A stretch of DNA of 64,000 nt from RYN-111 sp963760125. Lineage in GTDB: Bacteria > Actinomycetota > Actinomycetes > Mycobacteriales > SCTD01. The translations under genes were made by a program, and so were the position numbers. Positions 24,631 to 32,213 of the stretch are shown one piece after another (within the stretch, counting starts at the first letter, position 1; each line of letters begins with the position of its first letter). Location: the NCBI GenBank assembly GCA_963760125.1, contig CAVXBV010000014.1, positions 248,001-312,000 on the forward strand, given 5' to 3'. The notes beneath the pieces were generated by a model. That model ran no database searches. It was not told the DNA's origin and was given only the letters and a program-made list of their open reading frames with translations.

Positions 24631-24641
24631 ACCTTGAGGTG

Positions 24642-25571
24642 ATGACCCCGGTGACCGTCGACGAGCTTCCCCTGCACGGCAACCTGGTGCGCTACGCCCG
24701 CGCCGGCGAGACCGGCCCGGTCGTCGTCCTCGTCCACGGGATCGCCTCCCGGGCCGCGCAGTGGCACCAGGTCATGCACCTGCTCGGCGACGGCTTCCAG
24801 GTCATCGCCCCGGACCTGCTCGGGCACGGCCTGTCGGCCAAGCCGCGGGGGGACTACTCCCTGGGCGCCCAGGCCTGCGGCCTGCGCGACCTGCTCGCCT
24901 CCCTCGGCCACGACCGCGTCACGCTGGTCGGCCACTCCCTCGGCGGTGGCATCGCCATGCAGTTCGCCTACCAGTTCCCGGAGCGGGTCGAGCGGCTCGC
25001 CCTCGTCAACGCCGGTGGGCTCGGGACCGAGGTCTCGCCGTTCCTGCGCGCCGCGACCCTGCCCGGCGCCGAGCTGGTCCTGCCTGCCATCACCTCCTCG
25101 TGGGTCCGGGCGCTCGGTCGCGGTCTCGACAAGGTCGTCGGCGGGCACCTGCCGGCGACGGTGCGCGAGACGCTCCTGAGCTACGGCTCCCTGGGCGACC
25201 CGGCGACCCGCGAGGCGTTCCTGCACACCGCCCGCTCCGTCATCGACGTCCGGGGCCAGCGCGTGGACGGGCGCGACCGGCTCTACCTCGCGGTCGACCT
25301 GCCGCTGCTCGTCGTGTGGGGCGCCAAGGACGCGATCATCCCCGTCTCACACGGCCAGGGTGTGGCCGACGCCGTCCCCACCGCCCGCTTCGAGCTGTTC
25401 GAGGACGCCGGCCACTTCCCGCACCTCACCGAACCCGCGCGACTGGCCCGCCTCCTGCGCGACTGGCACACCTCGACCCAGCCCGCGCAGCTCGACGCGA
25501 GCAGCCTCACCTCGCGCCTGCGCACCCCCGCCGCGCCCCCGGTACGCGCCGTGCCCTCGCACGCGCTCTGA
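24642..25571 (+). CDS. Alpha/beta hydrolase
   Basis: A 309-residue alpha/beta hydrolase. It has the oxyanion-hole motif LVHGIASRAAQWHQVM, DLLGHGLSAKP, the nucleophile elbow VGHSLGGGIAMQF (Ser), Asp in VVWGAKDAIIPVSHG and the catalytic His in DAGHFPHLTEP. The last 45 residues are Pro/Ala-rich and probably disordered. The substrate is not predictable; its shared regulatory region with an acyl-CoA dehydrogenase hints at lipid or ester catabolism. I prefer ATG 24642 over GTG 24639. There is no strong Shine-Dalgarno and the transcript may be nearly leaderless. Confidence 0.88.
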   Translation: MTPVTVDELPLHGNLVRYARAGETGPVVVLVHGIASRAAQWHQVMHLLGDGFQVIAPDLLGHGLSAKPRGDYSLGAQACGLRDLLASLGHDRVTLVGHSLGGGIAMQFAYQFPERVERLALVNAGGLGTEVSPFLRAATLPGAELVLPAITSSWVRALGRGLDKVVGGHLPATVRETLLSYGSLGDPATREAFLHTARSVIDVRGQRVDGRDRLYLAVDLPLLVVWGAKDAIIPVSHGQGVADAVPTARFELFEDAGHFPHLTEPARLARLLRDWHTSTQPAQLDASSLTSRLRTPAAPPVRAVPSHAL

Positions 25572-25577
25572 CGGCGG

Positions 25578-26162
25578 CTACGACGCGAGGCGCTTGGCCT
25601 CGAGCTGTTGCGCCTGCTCCAGGGTCGCTCCGGTGCTGGCGCAGCGAGCCTTGGCCTCGCCGCCCTGGTCACCGCCCGCGTAGTCGTCGATGAAGGCGTC
25701 GATGCGCGCGTCGGCGGGCCCGGCGGTGATCAGCTGCAGGCCCCAGGCCGTCACCACGACGGGCGCGTCCTGCCCCGGGTACGGGCTCACGAGGACGAAC
25801 TCGCTGTTGCGCTCCGCCCGCCCGGTGACCGCGGCGACGTCGGCCGGCGACAGGTCGGGTCGGTAGGTCACCCACACCCCGCCGTGCTCCATCGAGTGGA
25901 CGGCGAACATGTCCGGCACCGGGACGTCGTAGGCACGGCACGTCACCCAGACCGGGTTGTGCTTGCCTCCGACGGCCGGCGACTGCGGGTAGGTCGGGAC
26001 CGCCTCGCCGTCCTTGAGGTGGTCGTGGCTCAGGCCGGGGTACACCTGGACGCCCTCGATCGTCGGACTCGGGGCGGGGGTCGCCGCGCTGCCTCCGGAG
26101 CAGGCCCCCAGCAGCACGGGAAGGCTCAACAGGAAGGTCAACGAGGCGTACGGTCGGCGCAT
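25578..26162 (-). CDS. DUF3105 lipoprotein
   Basis: A 194-residue exported lipoprotein. The signal peptide (1-20) ends in the lipobox LLGAC, so the Cys is lipidated and the protein is anchored outside the membrane. The DUF3105 domain follows with LSHDHLKDGEAVPTYPQSP, GGKHNPVWVTCRAYD, HSMEHGGVWVTYRPD and VLVSPYPGQDAPVVVTAWG. The conserved His, Glu and Cys positions suggest metal or redox binding, but no activity is known. It starts at ATG 26160-26162. Only 6 bp separate it from the convergent hydrolase. Confidence 0.9.
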   Translation of the reverse strand: MRRPYASLTFLLSLPVLLGACSGGSAATPAPSPTIEGVQVYPGLSHDHLKDGEAVPTYPQSPAVGGKHNPVWVTCRAYDVPVPDMFAVHSMEHGGVWVTYRPDLSPADVAAVTGRAERNSEFVLVSPYPGQDAPVVVTAWGLQLITAGPADARIDAFIDDYAGGDQGGEAKARCASTGATLEQAQQLEAKRLAS

Positions 26163-26185
26163 CCTGCCGAGCGTAATGGCGCGGC

Positions 26186-27697
26186 TCAGAAGAGCAGCGT
26201 CGCGGTGCCGGCGGGCTGGGAGAAGGGCACCTGCGCGGCGCCGTTGCCGGCGACGTCGGTCAGCGTGGCGGCCGGCAGGAAGCCGGTGACCGGCGCCGCG
26301 GACCCGGTGACGGTCGCGCACACCGTCTTCTTGCCCTTGGCCGTGCAGCCCACCTGCTGGCCCACCGTGAAGACCACCGTGCGGCGGTCCGCCGACAGCG
26401 ACAGCAGGCCGCTGAGGGTGACCGTGCTCTTGGCGCTGTTGTAGTCCCCGCCCGGGTCGAACGTGGACCCCGGGGCCGTGAGGCCGGTGATGGCCGCGAG
26501 CGTCCCGGAGCGTCCCTGGGCGCGGCTGAGGGTCAGCGTCTGGGCCCCGGTGGGGACGGCGGCCATCGGCTCGTCGAACTGCACCTCGATCGAGTCGCCC
26601 ACCTCGACGTCGCCATCGGTCAAGGCTGGGCCCGTCGCGACGGCCCGGACCGCGAGGACCAGCGGTGCCGTCCGGTCCAGGACGTACGCCTCACCGACGA
26701 CGTGCCCGCGCAGGCTGTTGCCCGCGAGGTCGACGATCGTCCCGTCCCCGAGGCTGGACACGCCCAGGGTGCCGTCCCCTGCCCCGGTGCCGGCGGCGAG
26801 CGTCCAGGCGGTGGGGCCGCCACTGACCGCCGACGGCCGGGCGGCGATGCCGGTAAGGCCGCTGCTGGTCAGCGCGAAGTCGGTCGGGTCGACACCGGTC
26901 ACGGGCTCCGAGAGCGTCGCGGTCCACAGCACGGTGGCCGCGTTCGTCGGCGCCGGGGTCTGCCGGACCAGGCCGGTGAGGACCGGCGCCGCCGTGTCCA
27001 CGGTGAGGGAGAGGGCACCGGACAGGGCGGACGACGTGCCGTTCATCGTGGCGCGCACCGTCACCTGGTAGCTGCCGTCCGGCAGCGGCACGGCCAGGCT
27101 GTAGCTGGTCTGGGCGGCCCCGAGGACCTGGCTCGCCCGGACGACGCCGTCGATGAGCAGCAGCACCGTGCTCCCCGCGGGGGCGGTCCCGGTGGCGCGC
27201 GGCACGGCGACGGAGGTCACCCCGTCGGTCGCGGAGCTGCCGGTGTCGTCGCCCGGGGCAAGCACGGGGGTGGACGGCTTCGCGACGAACACCGTCACCG
27301 TGGCCGTCGAGCTGACCGCGCTCAGCGACGTCCAGCTGCCCAGCAGGACCCGTACCCGGAAGGCGTAGGTCCCGTCCTGGGCGGGCGTGTGCGTGCAGGT
27401 CCGGGCGGTGGACGGGCCGCACACCGTGGTCCAGGCACCGCTGCCGGCGACCTCGCGCTCCAGGGCGTACGTCGGGGCGCTGCCGGCGGGGGCGGTGGCC
27501 GCGGCCGGCCAGGCGAGGCTGAGGGTCGCCCCGGCCTGGGCGACCGTCGGCGCACCGCCGGCGACCAGGTTCGCGGTCGCGGCGAGGGAGGTGGCCGAGC
27601 CGCTGGTCGACCAGAAGGCGTGGGCGGTGCCCGAGCTCAGTGCGACGGGCAGGACGCCGCAGCTCAGGGCCAGCAGACGAAGACGGGTCCGGTTCAC
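26186..27697 (-). CDS. Large secreted Ig-like/fibronectin-like repeat protein, third gene of secreted cluster
   Basis: A 503-residue secreted protein. The signal-like segment (1-28) is followed by AFWSTSGSATSLAATANL, similar to the post-cleavage part of SipW-cognate signal peptides. The body is beta-rich. A fibronectin-III-like unit lies at about 48-150 (PTYALEREVAGSGAWTTVCG), then an Ig-like segment to about 255 (GSYQVTVRATMNGTSS). Two bacterial Ig-like modules with DLAGNSL and DVAGNGAAQVPF endings follow. A Cys pair (VGCTAKGKKTVCATV) may form a disulfide. It is likely a cell-surface or matrix protein. Start GTG 27695-27697 overlaps the upstream stop as GTGA. Confidence 0.82.
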   Translation of the reverse strand: MNRTRLRLLALSCGVLPVALSSGTAHAFWSTSGSATSLAATANLVAGGAPTVAQAGATLSLAWPAAATAPAGSAPTYALEREVAGSGAWTTVCGPSTARTCTHTPAQDGTYAFRVRVLLGSWTSLSAVSSTATVTVFVAKPSTPVLAPGDDTGSSATDGVTSVAVPRATGTAPAGSTVLLLIDGVVRASQVLGAAQTSYSLAVPLPDGSYQVTVRATMNGTSSALSGALSLTVDTAAPVLTGLVRQTPAPTNAATVLWTATLSEPVTGVDPTDFALTSSGLTGIAARPSAVSGGPTAWTLAAGTGAGDGTLGVSSLGDGTIVDLAGNSLRGHVVGEAYVLDRTAPLVLAVRAVATGPALTDGDVEVGDSIEVQFDEPMAAVPTGAQTLTLSRAQGRSGTLAAITGLTAPGSTFDPGGDYNSAKSTVTLSGLLSLSADRRTVVFTVGQQVGCTAKGKKTVCATVTGSAAPVTGFLPAATLTDVAGNGAAQVPFSQPAGTATLLF

Positions 27698-28197
27698 ACC
27701 AGGGTCCGGCCGTGCGCGGTGAAGCTCAACGGGAAACTGGCTCGGCGGCAGCCGTCCTGGTTGCGGCGGGTCTCGAGCAACTCGATCCGCAGGTCGAGGT
27801 CCCGGCTGCCGCCCGGCCCGAGCGTCAGCGGCCGGCCGGTGCCGGCGGTGTACGGCGTGACGTGGAGGTTCTCCCGCCCACAGGTGCCTCCGGCGTCGCC
27901 CCAGGTGACCTCCACGCCGAGCAGCGCCACCTCCGACAGCCCCGGGCCGTTGGTGACGCGGATCCGCACCAGCTTCGGCTCGCCGGGCACCAGGCCGAGG
28001 TCCTGCGACGGCGTGAGCTGCACGACGCTGAGGGAGGAGCCCCCCGAGGTGCCCAGCGTCTGCTCCTGGGTGGCGGCGGCGGTCTCCGACTGCCCGCGGA
28101 ACCAGCCGGTCCACTCCCCCGTGCCGCTCGCCATGCCGACGAGCATGCCCAGCAGCAGGAGGGCGACGGCGGCGAGGCGGCGCGAGCGGCGGGGCAC
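27694..28197 (-). CDS. Secreted protein paralogous to the preceding gene in the cluster
   Basis: A 167-residue exported protein. A signal segment (8-24) is followed by WTGWFRGQSETAAATQEQTLG, again resembling a SipW-class mature start. The beta-sandwich body has KLVRIRVTNGPGLSEVALLGVEV and ends with NQDGCRRASFPLSFTAHG. The gene encoded just upstream ends with NQDGCKGASLVLEYVA, so the two share a fold and a C-terminal Cys motif, with a partner Cys in TCGRENLHV. Function is unknown; a structural surface subunit is plausible. It starts at GTG or ATG 28195-28197 and overlaps the next gene by 4 bp. Confidence 0.78.
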   Translation of the reverse strand: MPRRSRRLAAVALLLLGMLVGMASGTGEWTGWFRGQSETAAATQEQTLGTSGGSSLSVVQLTPSQDLGLVPGEPKLVRIRVTNGPGLSEVALLGVEVTWGDAGGTCGRENLHVTPYTAGTGRPLTLGPGGSRDLDLRIELLETRRNQDGCRRASFPLSFTAHGRTLV

Positions 28198-28222
28198 GGG
28201 GGCCTTCCTGGCGGGTCAGGCA

Positions 28223-28255
28223 CACCGACCGGTGCCCTGCGGGCACCGGTCGGTG
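28223..28255 (-). terminator. Strong 15-bp hairpin inside the secreted-protein operon
   Basis: CACCGACCGGTGCCC and its exact complement flank a TGC loop, a perfect 15-bp stem. It lies 24 bp after the stop of the first secreted gene and 25 bp before the second. There is no T-run. It probably acts as an intrinsic attenuator or 3' stabiliser so that the first product is made in excess, a usual arrangement for a major structural subunit. Confidence 0.6.
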
Positions 28256-28279
28256 GCGTTCGGCTGCGGTGCCGGGTGG

Positions 28280-28750
28280 CTACGCGGCGACGTACTCGAG
28301 GACGAGCGACGCGCCCTTGCAGCCGTCCTGGTTGGTGGCCTTGTTCACAAAGGACAGCGAACCGGCGACGTACGTGACCGTCGCGCCGGCCGCGATGTCC
28401 GTGGCGACGGCGGTCGTGTTGGGGACGAACGAGTAGTTGGAGGCGTCGCAGGTCAGACCGGTCGCCGGCGTGACCGACTTGATCGACGGGGTGAGCGACT
28501 GCACGAAGGCGCTCTGCGCGCTGGTGTTCTGGATGGTCACGGTGACGGGCTGGGCCGTCGCGCCCGGGAAAAGCTCGGTGAGGGTGGTCGTCTGCGTGAT
28601 GACCATGCCGGTGACGCCAGCCGACGTGGCGGCGGCGCCGGAACCCGTGCCGTTGGTGGAGAAGTACGACCAGGCGAGGCCGGAGGTCCCTCCCAGCGCG
28701 AGAAGCGCAGCGACGGCAACGGCAGCGGACCTCTTGGTGGCACGGTTCAT
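28280..28750 (-). CDS. Secreted SipW-class-like protein, first gene of cluster
   Basis: A 156-residue exported protein. The hydrophobic segment (8-24) runs into GLAWSYFSTNGTGSGAAAT, a good match in pattern to SipW-cognate signal peptides such as those of TasA and camelysin (AYFxD/T followed by a small-residue stretch). The mature body is a beta-sandwich with QPVTVTIQNTSAQSAFVQSL. It ends with a Cys pair in TGLTCDASNYSF and NQDGCKGASLVLEY. It is likely a secreted fibre or surface protein. No SipW-type signal peptidase gene is in the window. It starts at ATG 28748-28750 with GGGGTGGGG upstream. Confidence 0.82.
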   Translation of the reverse strand: MNRATKRSAAVAVAALLALGGTSGLAWSYFSTNGTGSGAAATSAGVTGMVITQTTTLTELFPGATAQPVTVTIQNTSAQSAFVQSLTPSIKSVTPATGLTCDASNYSFVPNTTAVATDIAAGATVTYVAGSLSFVNKATNQDGCKGASLVLEYVAA

Positions 28751-28796
28751 CGGGGTGGGGCCTCTCGAGCTGGGTGGGTGCACGGGTCGTGCTCCC

Positions 28797-28822
28797 TAGT
28801 CATCGGTAGCCCGAGATGACTA
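28797..28822. promoter_or_regulatory. Inverted repeat upstream of the secreted-protein cluster
   Basis: TAGTCATC and GATGACTA form perfect 8-bp arms around a 10-nt centre, 46 bp upstream of the first secreted gene. The spacing fits a dimeric regulator or an mRNA leader hairpin. No regulator gene is adjacent. I saw no known riboswitch core in this leader. Confidence 0.45.
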
Positions 28823-28880
28823 CGAACAGCATCGATAGGCGGAGCCTGCATGCCCGTCTTTTGGGCCGAATGGCGGAAGG

Positions 28881-30119
28881 CTACGGCGCGAGGACCTGCT
28901 CGCCCTTGCCGAGCACGACGATCCCCGCGTCGGTGATCCTGAACCCCCGCGCCCGGTCCTGCTCGGGGTCCACCCCGACGGACGCCCCCGGCCAGACGAT
29001 GACGTTCTTGTCGAGGATCGCGTTGCGGACGGTGGCACCCTGGCCGATGTCGACGCCGTGCATGAGCACGCTGGAGTCCACCGACGCGCGCGAGTGCAGA
29101 CGCACTCCCGGGCTGAGCACCGACCGCCGTACCTCGGCCCCGGACACGATGACGCCCTGGCTGACGAGCGAGTCGATGGCGCTGCCGGTACGGCCCGGCT
29201 CGCTGTGTACGAACTTCGCCGGCGGGAGCGCCGGGACGCTCGACAGGATCGGCCACTTCCGGTTGTAGAGGTTGAAGACCGGGTGCACCGAGACCAGGTC
29301 CATGTGCGCGTCGTAGTAGGCATCGAGGGTCCCGACGTCACGCCAGTAGTGCTGGTCGCGTTCGGTCGAGCCGGGGACGTCGTTGTCGTTGAAGTCGTAC
29401 ACCTCCGCCGAGCCGTTCTCGACGAGCATCGGGATGATGTTGCCGCCCATGTCGTGGACGGAGCCCTCGTCCCCTGCGTCGACCTTGACGGCCTCGAGCA
29501 GTGCCTCGGTGCTGAAGACGTAGTTGCCCATGGAGGCGTACACCATGCTCGGGTCGTCGGGCAGACCGGGCGGGTCGGACGGCTTCTCGAGGAACGCGTC
29601 GATGCGGCGGCCGTCACTGGTCTGGATCACGCCGAAGCCCTTCGCCTCGGCCTTCGGGATCCGCAGCCCGGCGACCGTCACGCCGGCGCCGCTGGCGATG
29701 TGCTGCTCGACCATCTGCCGGGGGTCCATGCGGTACACGTGGTCGGCGCCGAACACCACGACGTGGTCGGGCTGCTCGTCGTACACCAGGTTGAGGCTCT
29801 GGTGGATGGCGTCGGCGCTGCCAGCGAACCACTGCGGTCCGAGCCGCTGCTGCGCGGGCACGGGCGTGACGTAGTTGCCGAGCAGCGTCGACATCCGCCA
29901 GGTGGTCGTGATGTGCCGGTCGAGGGAGTGCGACTTGTACTGCGTGAGCACGACGATGCGCAAGTAGCCGGCGTTCACGAGGTTGGACAGCACGAAGTCG
30001 ACGAGCCGGTAGATCCCTCCGAAGGGCACCGCCGGCTTGGCACGGTCGGCGGTGAGCGGGTTGAGTCGCTTCCCCTCACCACCGGCGAGGACGATTCCGA
30101 GGACACGCGGGTCAGCCAT
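28881..30119 (-). CDS. glgC: Glucose-1-phosphate adenylyltransferase
   Basis: A 412-residue enzyme forming ADP-glucose from glucose 1-phosphate and ATP, the activated donor for alpha-glucan synthesis. Visible are VLAGGEGKRLNPLTADRAKPAVPFGG split over the nucleotide site, the catalytic VFGADHVYRMDPRQM, FLEKPSDPP with the substrate-binding Lys, and YWRDVGTLDAYYDAH. A C-terminal left-handed beta-helix follows (GVDIGQGATVRNAILDKNV). I chose ATG 30117-30119, giving the family-typical start MADPRVLGIVL. An in-frame extension of 13 residues upstream lacks support. It is divergent from glgM across 31 bp, an order shared with Rv1213/Rv1212c. Confidence 0.96.
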   Translation of the reverse strand: MADPRVLGIVLAGGEGKRLNPLTADRAKPAVPFGGIYRLVDFVLSNLVNAGYLRIVVLTQYKSHSLDRHITTTWRMSTLLGNYVTPVPAQQRLGPQWFAGSADAIHQSLNLVYDEQPDHVVVFGADHVYRMDPRQMVEQHIASGAGVTVAGLRIPKAEAKGFGVIQTSDGRRIDAFLEKPSDPPGLPDDPSMVYASMGNYVFSTEALLEAVKVDAGDEGSVHDMGGNIIPMLVENGSAEVYDFNDNDVPGSTERDQHYWRDVGTLDAYYDAHMDLVSVHPVFNLYNRKWPILSSVPALPPAKFVHSEPGRTGSAIDSLVSQGVIVSGAEVRRSVLSPGVRLHSRASVDSSVLMHGVDIGQGATVRNAILDKNVIVWPGASVGVDPEQDRARGFRITDAGIVVLGKGEQVLAP

Positions 30120-30150
30120 GGTTTGAGTCTCTCCCACTAGGTTCGCGGTC

Positions 30151-31275
30151 ATGCGCATCGGTCTGCTGACACGCGAGTGGCCCCCCGAGATCTACGGCGG
30201 GGCGGGCGTGCACGTCGAGTACCTCACCCGGTCTCTGCGCGCGCTCGTCGACGTCGACGTCCACGCCTTCGGCGGCGAGGGCGCAACGGTCCACGCGCCC
30301 GATCCGGGCCTTGCCTCCGCCAACGCGGCCCTGCAGACGCTCTCGGTCGACCTGCGGATGGCGGCGGCGCTCGAGGGCTGCGACGTGCTGCACTCCCACA
30401 CCTGGTACGCCGACCTCGCCGGCCACCTCGGGGCGTTGATGTACGACGTCCCGCACGTCGTGACCACGCACTCCCTCGAGCCCGACCGGCCCTGGAAGGC
30501 CGAGCAGCTCGGGGGTGGGTACCGCGTCTCGTCGTGGGCGGAAAAGGCCGCGCTGCACGACGCCGCTGCGGTCATCGCGGTGTCGGAGGGGATGCGTGAC
30601 TCGGTCCTTGCGGCGTACCCGACCCTGGACCCCGCGCGCGTGCAGGTGGTGCACAACGGCGTCGACACGACGGAGTACGCGCCGGTCGCCGCTGTCGACG
30701 TGCTCGAGCGCCTCGGGGTGGATCCCTCGGTGCCCTATGCGATGTTCGTCGGCCGCATCACCCGGCAGAAGGGTGTCGAGGCGCTCCTGCGCTCCGCTGC
30801 CTCGTGGCCGGGGCAGCTCGTGCTCTGCGCGGGCTCGCCGGACACGCCGGAGATCGGTGCGTCGGTGTCCTCGCTGATCGCCGAGCTGCAGGCGTCGCGT
30901 CCGGGGGTCTTCTGGTTCGCTGACATGCTGCCGCGAGCCGAGGTGATCCAGCTGCTGTCACACGCGACCGTCTTCGTCTGCCCGTCGGTGTACGAGCCGC
31001 TCGGCATCGTCAACCTGGAGGCCATGGCTTGCGGTACGGCGGTCGTCGCCTCCCGCGTCGGGGGCATCCCCGAGGTGGTCACCCCCGGAACCGGCGAGCT
31101 GGTCGACCTCGGGGACGGCTTCGAGTCACGACTGGCCACAGCCGTCTGCGCCCTGCTTGAAGACCCCGCGCGGGCGGCCGAGCTCGGCGAGGCAGGACGT
31201 ACGCGGGCGGTGTCGTCGTTCGGCTGGGACGCGATCGCGGCGCGGACCGTCGAGGTCTACCGGTCCGTGCTCTAG
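30151..31275 (+). CDS. glgM: Alpha-maltose-1-phosphate synthase / GT4 glycogen synthase
   Basis: A 374-residue GT4 glycosyltransferase. In actinobacteria the gene next to glgC (Rv1212c type) uses ADP-glucose and glucose 1-phosphate to make maltose 1-phosphate for the GlgE pathway. The family start REWPPEIYGGAGVHVEYL is visible, as are TTHSLEPDRPWKAEQLGGGY, VHNGVDTTEY, FVGRITRQKGV, and the donor-site EPLGIVNLEAMACGTAVVAS with the conserved E-x7-E. Substrate preference (maltose phosphate versus linear glucan) cannot be read from sequence alone. It starts at ATG 30151, and its TAG shares CTAG with the convergent gene. Confidence 0.92.
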   Translation: MRIGLLTREWPPEIYGGAGVHVEYLTRSLRALVDVDVHAFGGEGATVHAPDPGLASANAALQTLSVDLRMAAALEGCDVLHSHTWYADLAGHLGALMYDVPHVVTTHSLEPDRPWKAEQLGGGYRVSSWAEKAALHDAAAVIAVSEGMRDSVLAAYPTLDPARVQVVHNGVDTTEYAPVAAVDVLERLGVDPSVPYAMFVGRITRQKGVEALLRSAASWPGQLVLCAGSPDTPEIGASVSSLIAELQASRPGVFWFADMLPRAEVIQLLSHATVFVCPSVYEPLGIVNLEAMACGTAVVASRVGGIPEVVTPGTGELVDLGDGFESRLATAVCALLEDPARAAELGEAGRTRAVSSFGWDAIAARTVEVYRSVL

Positions 31276-31832
31276 CGGCTGACGAGTTGGGCCCTGGCCT
31301 GCTTCACCTGGAGCGGCGTGCCGGGTCCGGTCGTGGTCGCCGTCCCGATGACGGGTCGCGCCGGGCCTCCGTCAACGGTGTAGGTCCCGCTCCACGTGAT
31401 CACGACGTACGGCGCCACCCGGCCGGCGCTCTGGTAGGTGTGCTGGACGTCGAGGGTGCCTTCGCGTCCGGGCCCCTGGTCGAGGGCCTTCGTGCCGTCA
31501 CCGAAGTACCAGTCGTAGCGCTCCGGCGTCGCGGTGATCCGGACGCTGTGGCCAAGGATGGTCACCGGGTCGAGCCGGTAGGTCGTCGCCGTGGTGTGGA
31601 AGCCGGTCTCGTAGTTCACCAGCGTGCTGCCCTTCGGGTCGCTGACGGCGACGCCCTTGAGGACGATGAGGTCCTGGAAGTCGCCGGCCAGGACGCCCCC
31701 GATGGCGGCCAGCGGTGGGACACCCGCGTCGCGGGGCCCGAGGCAGTAGGTGCCGGGTGACTGCGTCCAGCCAGGGGCCACGACCTTGCCGGTGGCGCGG
31801 TCCACGGTCGCCTGGTAGCGCCAGAAGTTCAC
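31272..31832 (-). CDS. C-terminal part of a PKD-type secreted protein (5' end damaged)
   Basis: The longest intact frame, 186 residues from GTG 31830-31832. It contains a PKD-like domain (DWYFGDGTK, then a VQHTYQSAG strand, YVVITWSGTYTV) and the family-like ending PLQVKQARAQLVSR. Coding clearly continues upstream of 31832 in the same frame (DTYVIYDYTPTCTGN and cysteines up to about 31955) with no start codon before an in-frame TAG at 32019-32021. The true protein was therefore longer and secreted. The 186-residue form would lack a signal peptide. I regard it as the 3' part of a pseudogene, although it could still be translated. Confidence 0.6.
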   Translation of the reverse strand: MNFWRYQATVDRATGKVVAPGWTQSPGTYCLGPRDAGVPPLAAIGGVLAGDFQDLIVLKGVAVSDPKGSTLVNYETGFHTTATTYRLDPVTILGHSVRITATPERYDWYFGDGTKALDQGPGREGTLDVQHTYQSAGRVAPYVVITWSGTYTVDGGPARPVIGTATTTGPGTPLQVKQARAQLVSR

Positions 31833-32201
31833 GAGGCCCTGGCCCGGGGGCTGGCACGTCGTGACGGCAGCGCCGCAGAGGGAGCCGTCGCCGGTCCGGC
31901 TGTTTCCGGTGCATGTTGGCGTGTAGTCATAGATGACGTACGTGTCCGGGAACCGGTGACACTGGATGCATGCCCGGAGGGATTTGGCCTTGGTCCGACG
32001 CTCCCTGAGCTTGCCGAGCTATCCACTCCGAACGACCCGGACTTCGGCAATCTCTTGCACTGCGATGCGTCGTATCCACAAACGTCCACCGAATCGTGCC
32101 GTGCGCGAAGACGCCACGCTCTCTGCTTGGAAAATACCGAAAGGTGACATGACGACCAGTGCGGCACCGCAAAGCACCATGGTTCGCCAACGAGGCATCA
32201 C
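31833..32201 (-). pseudogene. Detached 5' end of the PKD-type secreted protein, two frameshifts
   Basis: Three pieces in alternating frames make a coherent N-terminus. A start at GTG/ATG 32196-32201 with AGGTGG upstream gives a signal peptide (MPRWRTMVLCGAALVVM). A second frame then supplies a Cys- and Ser/Gly-rich linker (VDVCGYDASQCKRLP, SSASSGSVGPRPNPSG). The first frame resumes with FPDTYVIYDYTPTCTGN and runs into the intact 3' part. In the first frame a TAG stands at 32019-32021. The two shifts compensate, but the gene as read is broken. The stop of the decayed lipoprotein gene lies only 12 bp upstream, so they were one operon. Confidence 0.6.
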
Positions 32202-32213
32202 GCATCCGCCACC

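Noticed and set aside
26186..28246. 686-residue continuous frame as one protein
   Set aside because: The part before 27697 is shadow of the upstream secreted gene. The GTGA overlap and the signal peptide at 27697 mark the true start.
28751..28880. Possible c-di-GMP or other riboswitch in the leader of the surface-protein cluster
   Set aside because: I looked for GEMM and ydaO cores and found no matching conserved loops, only a simple inverted repeat.
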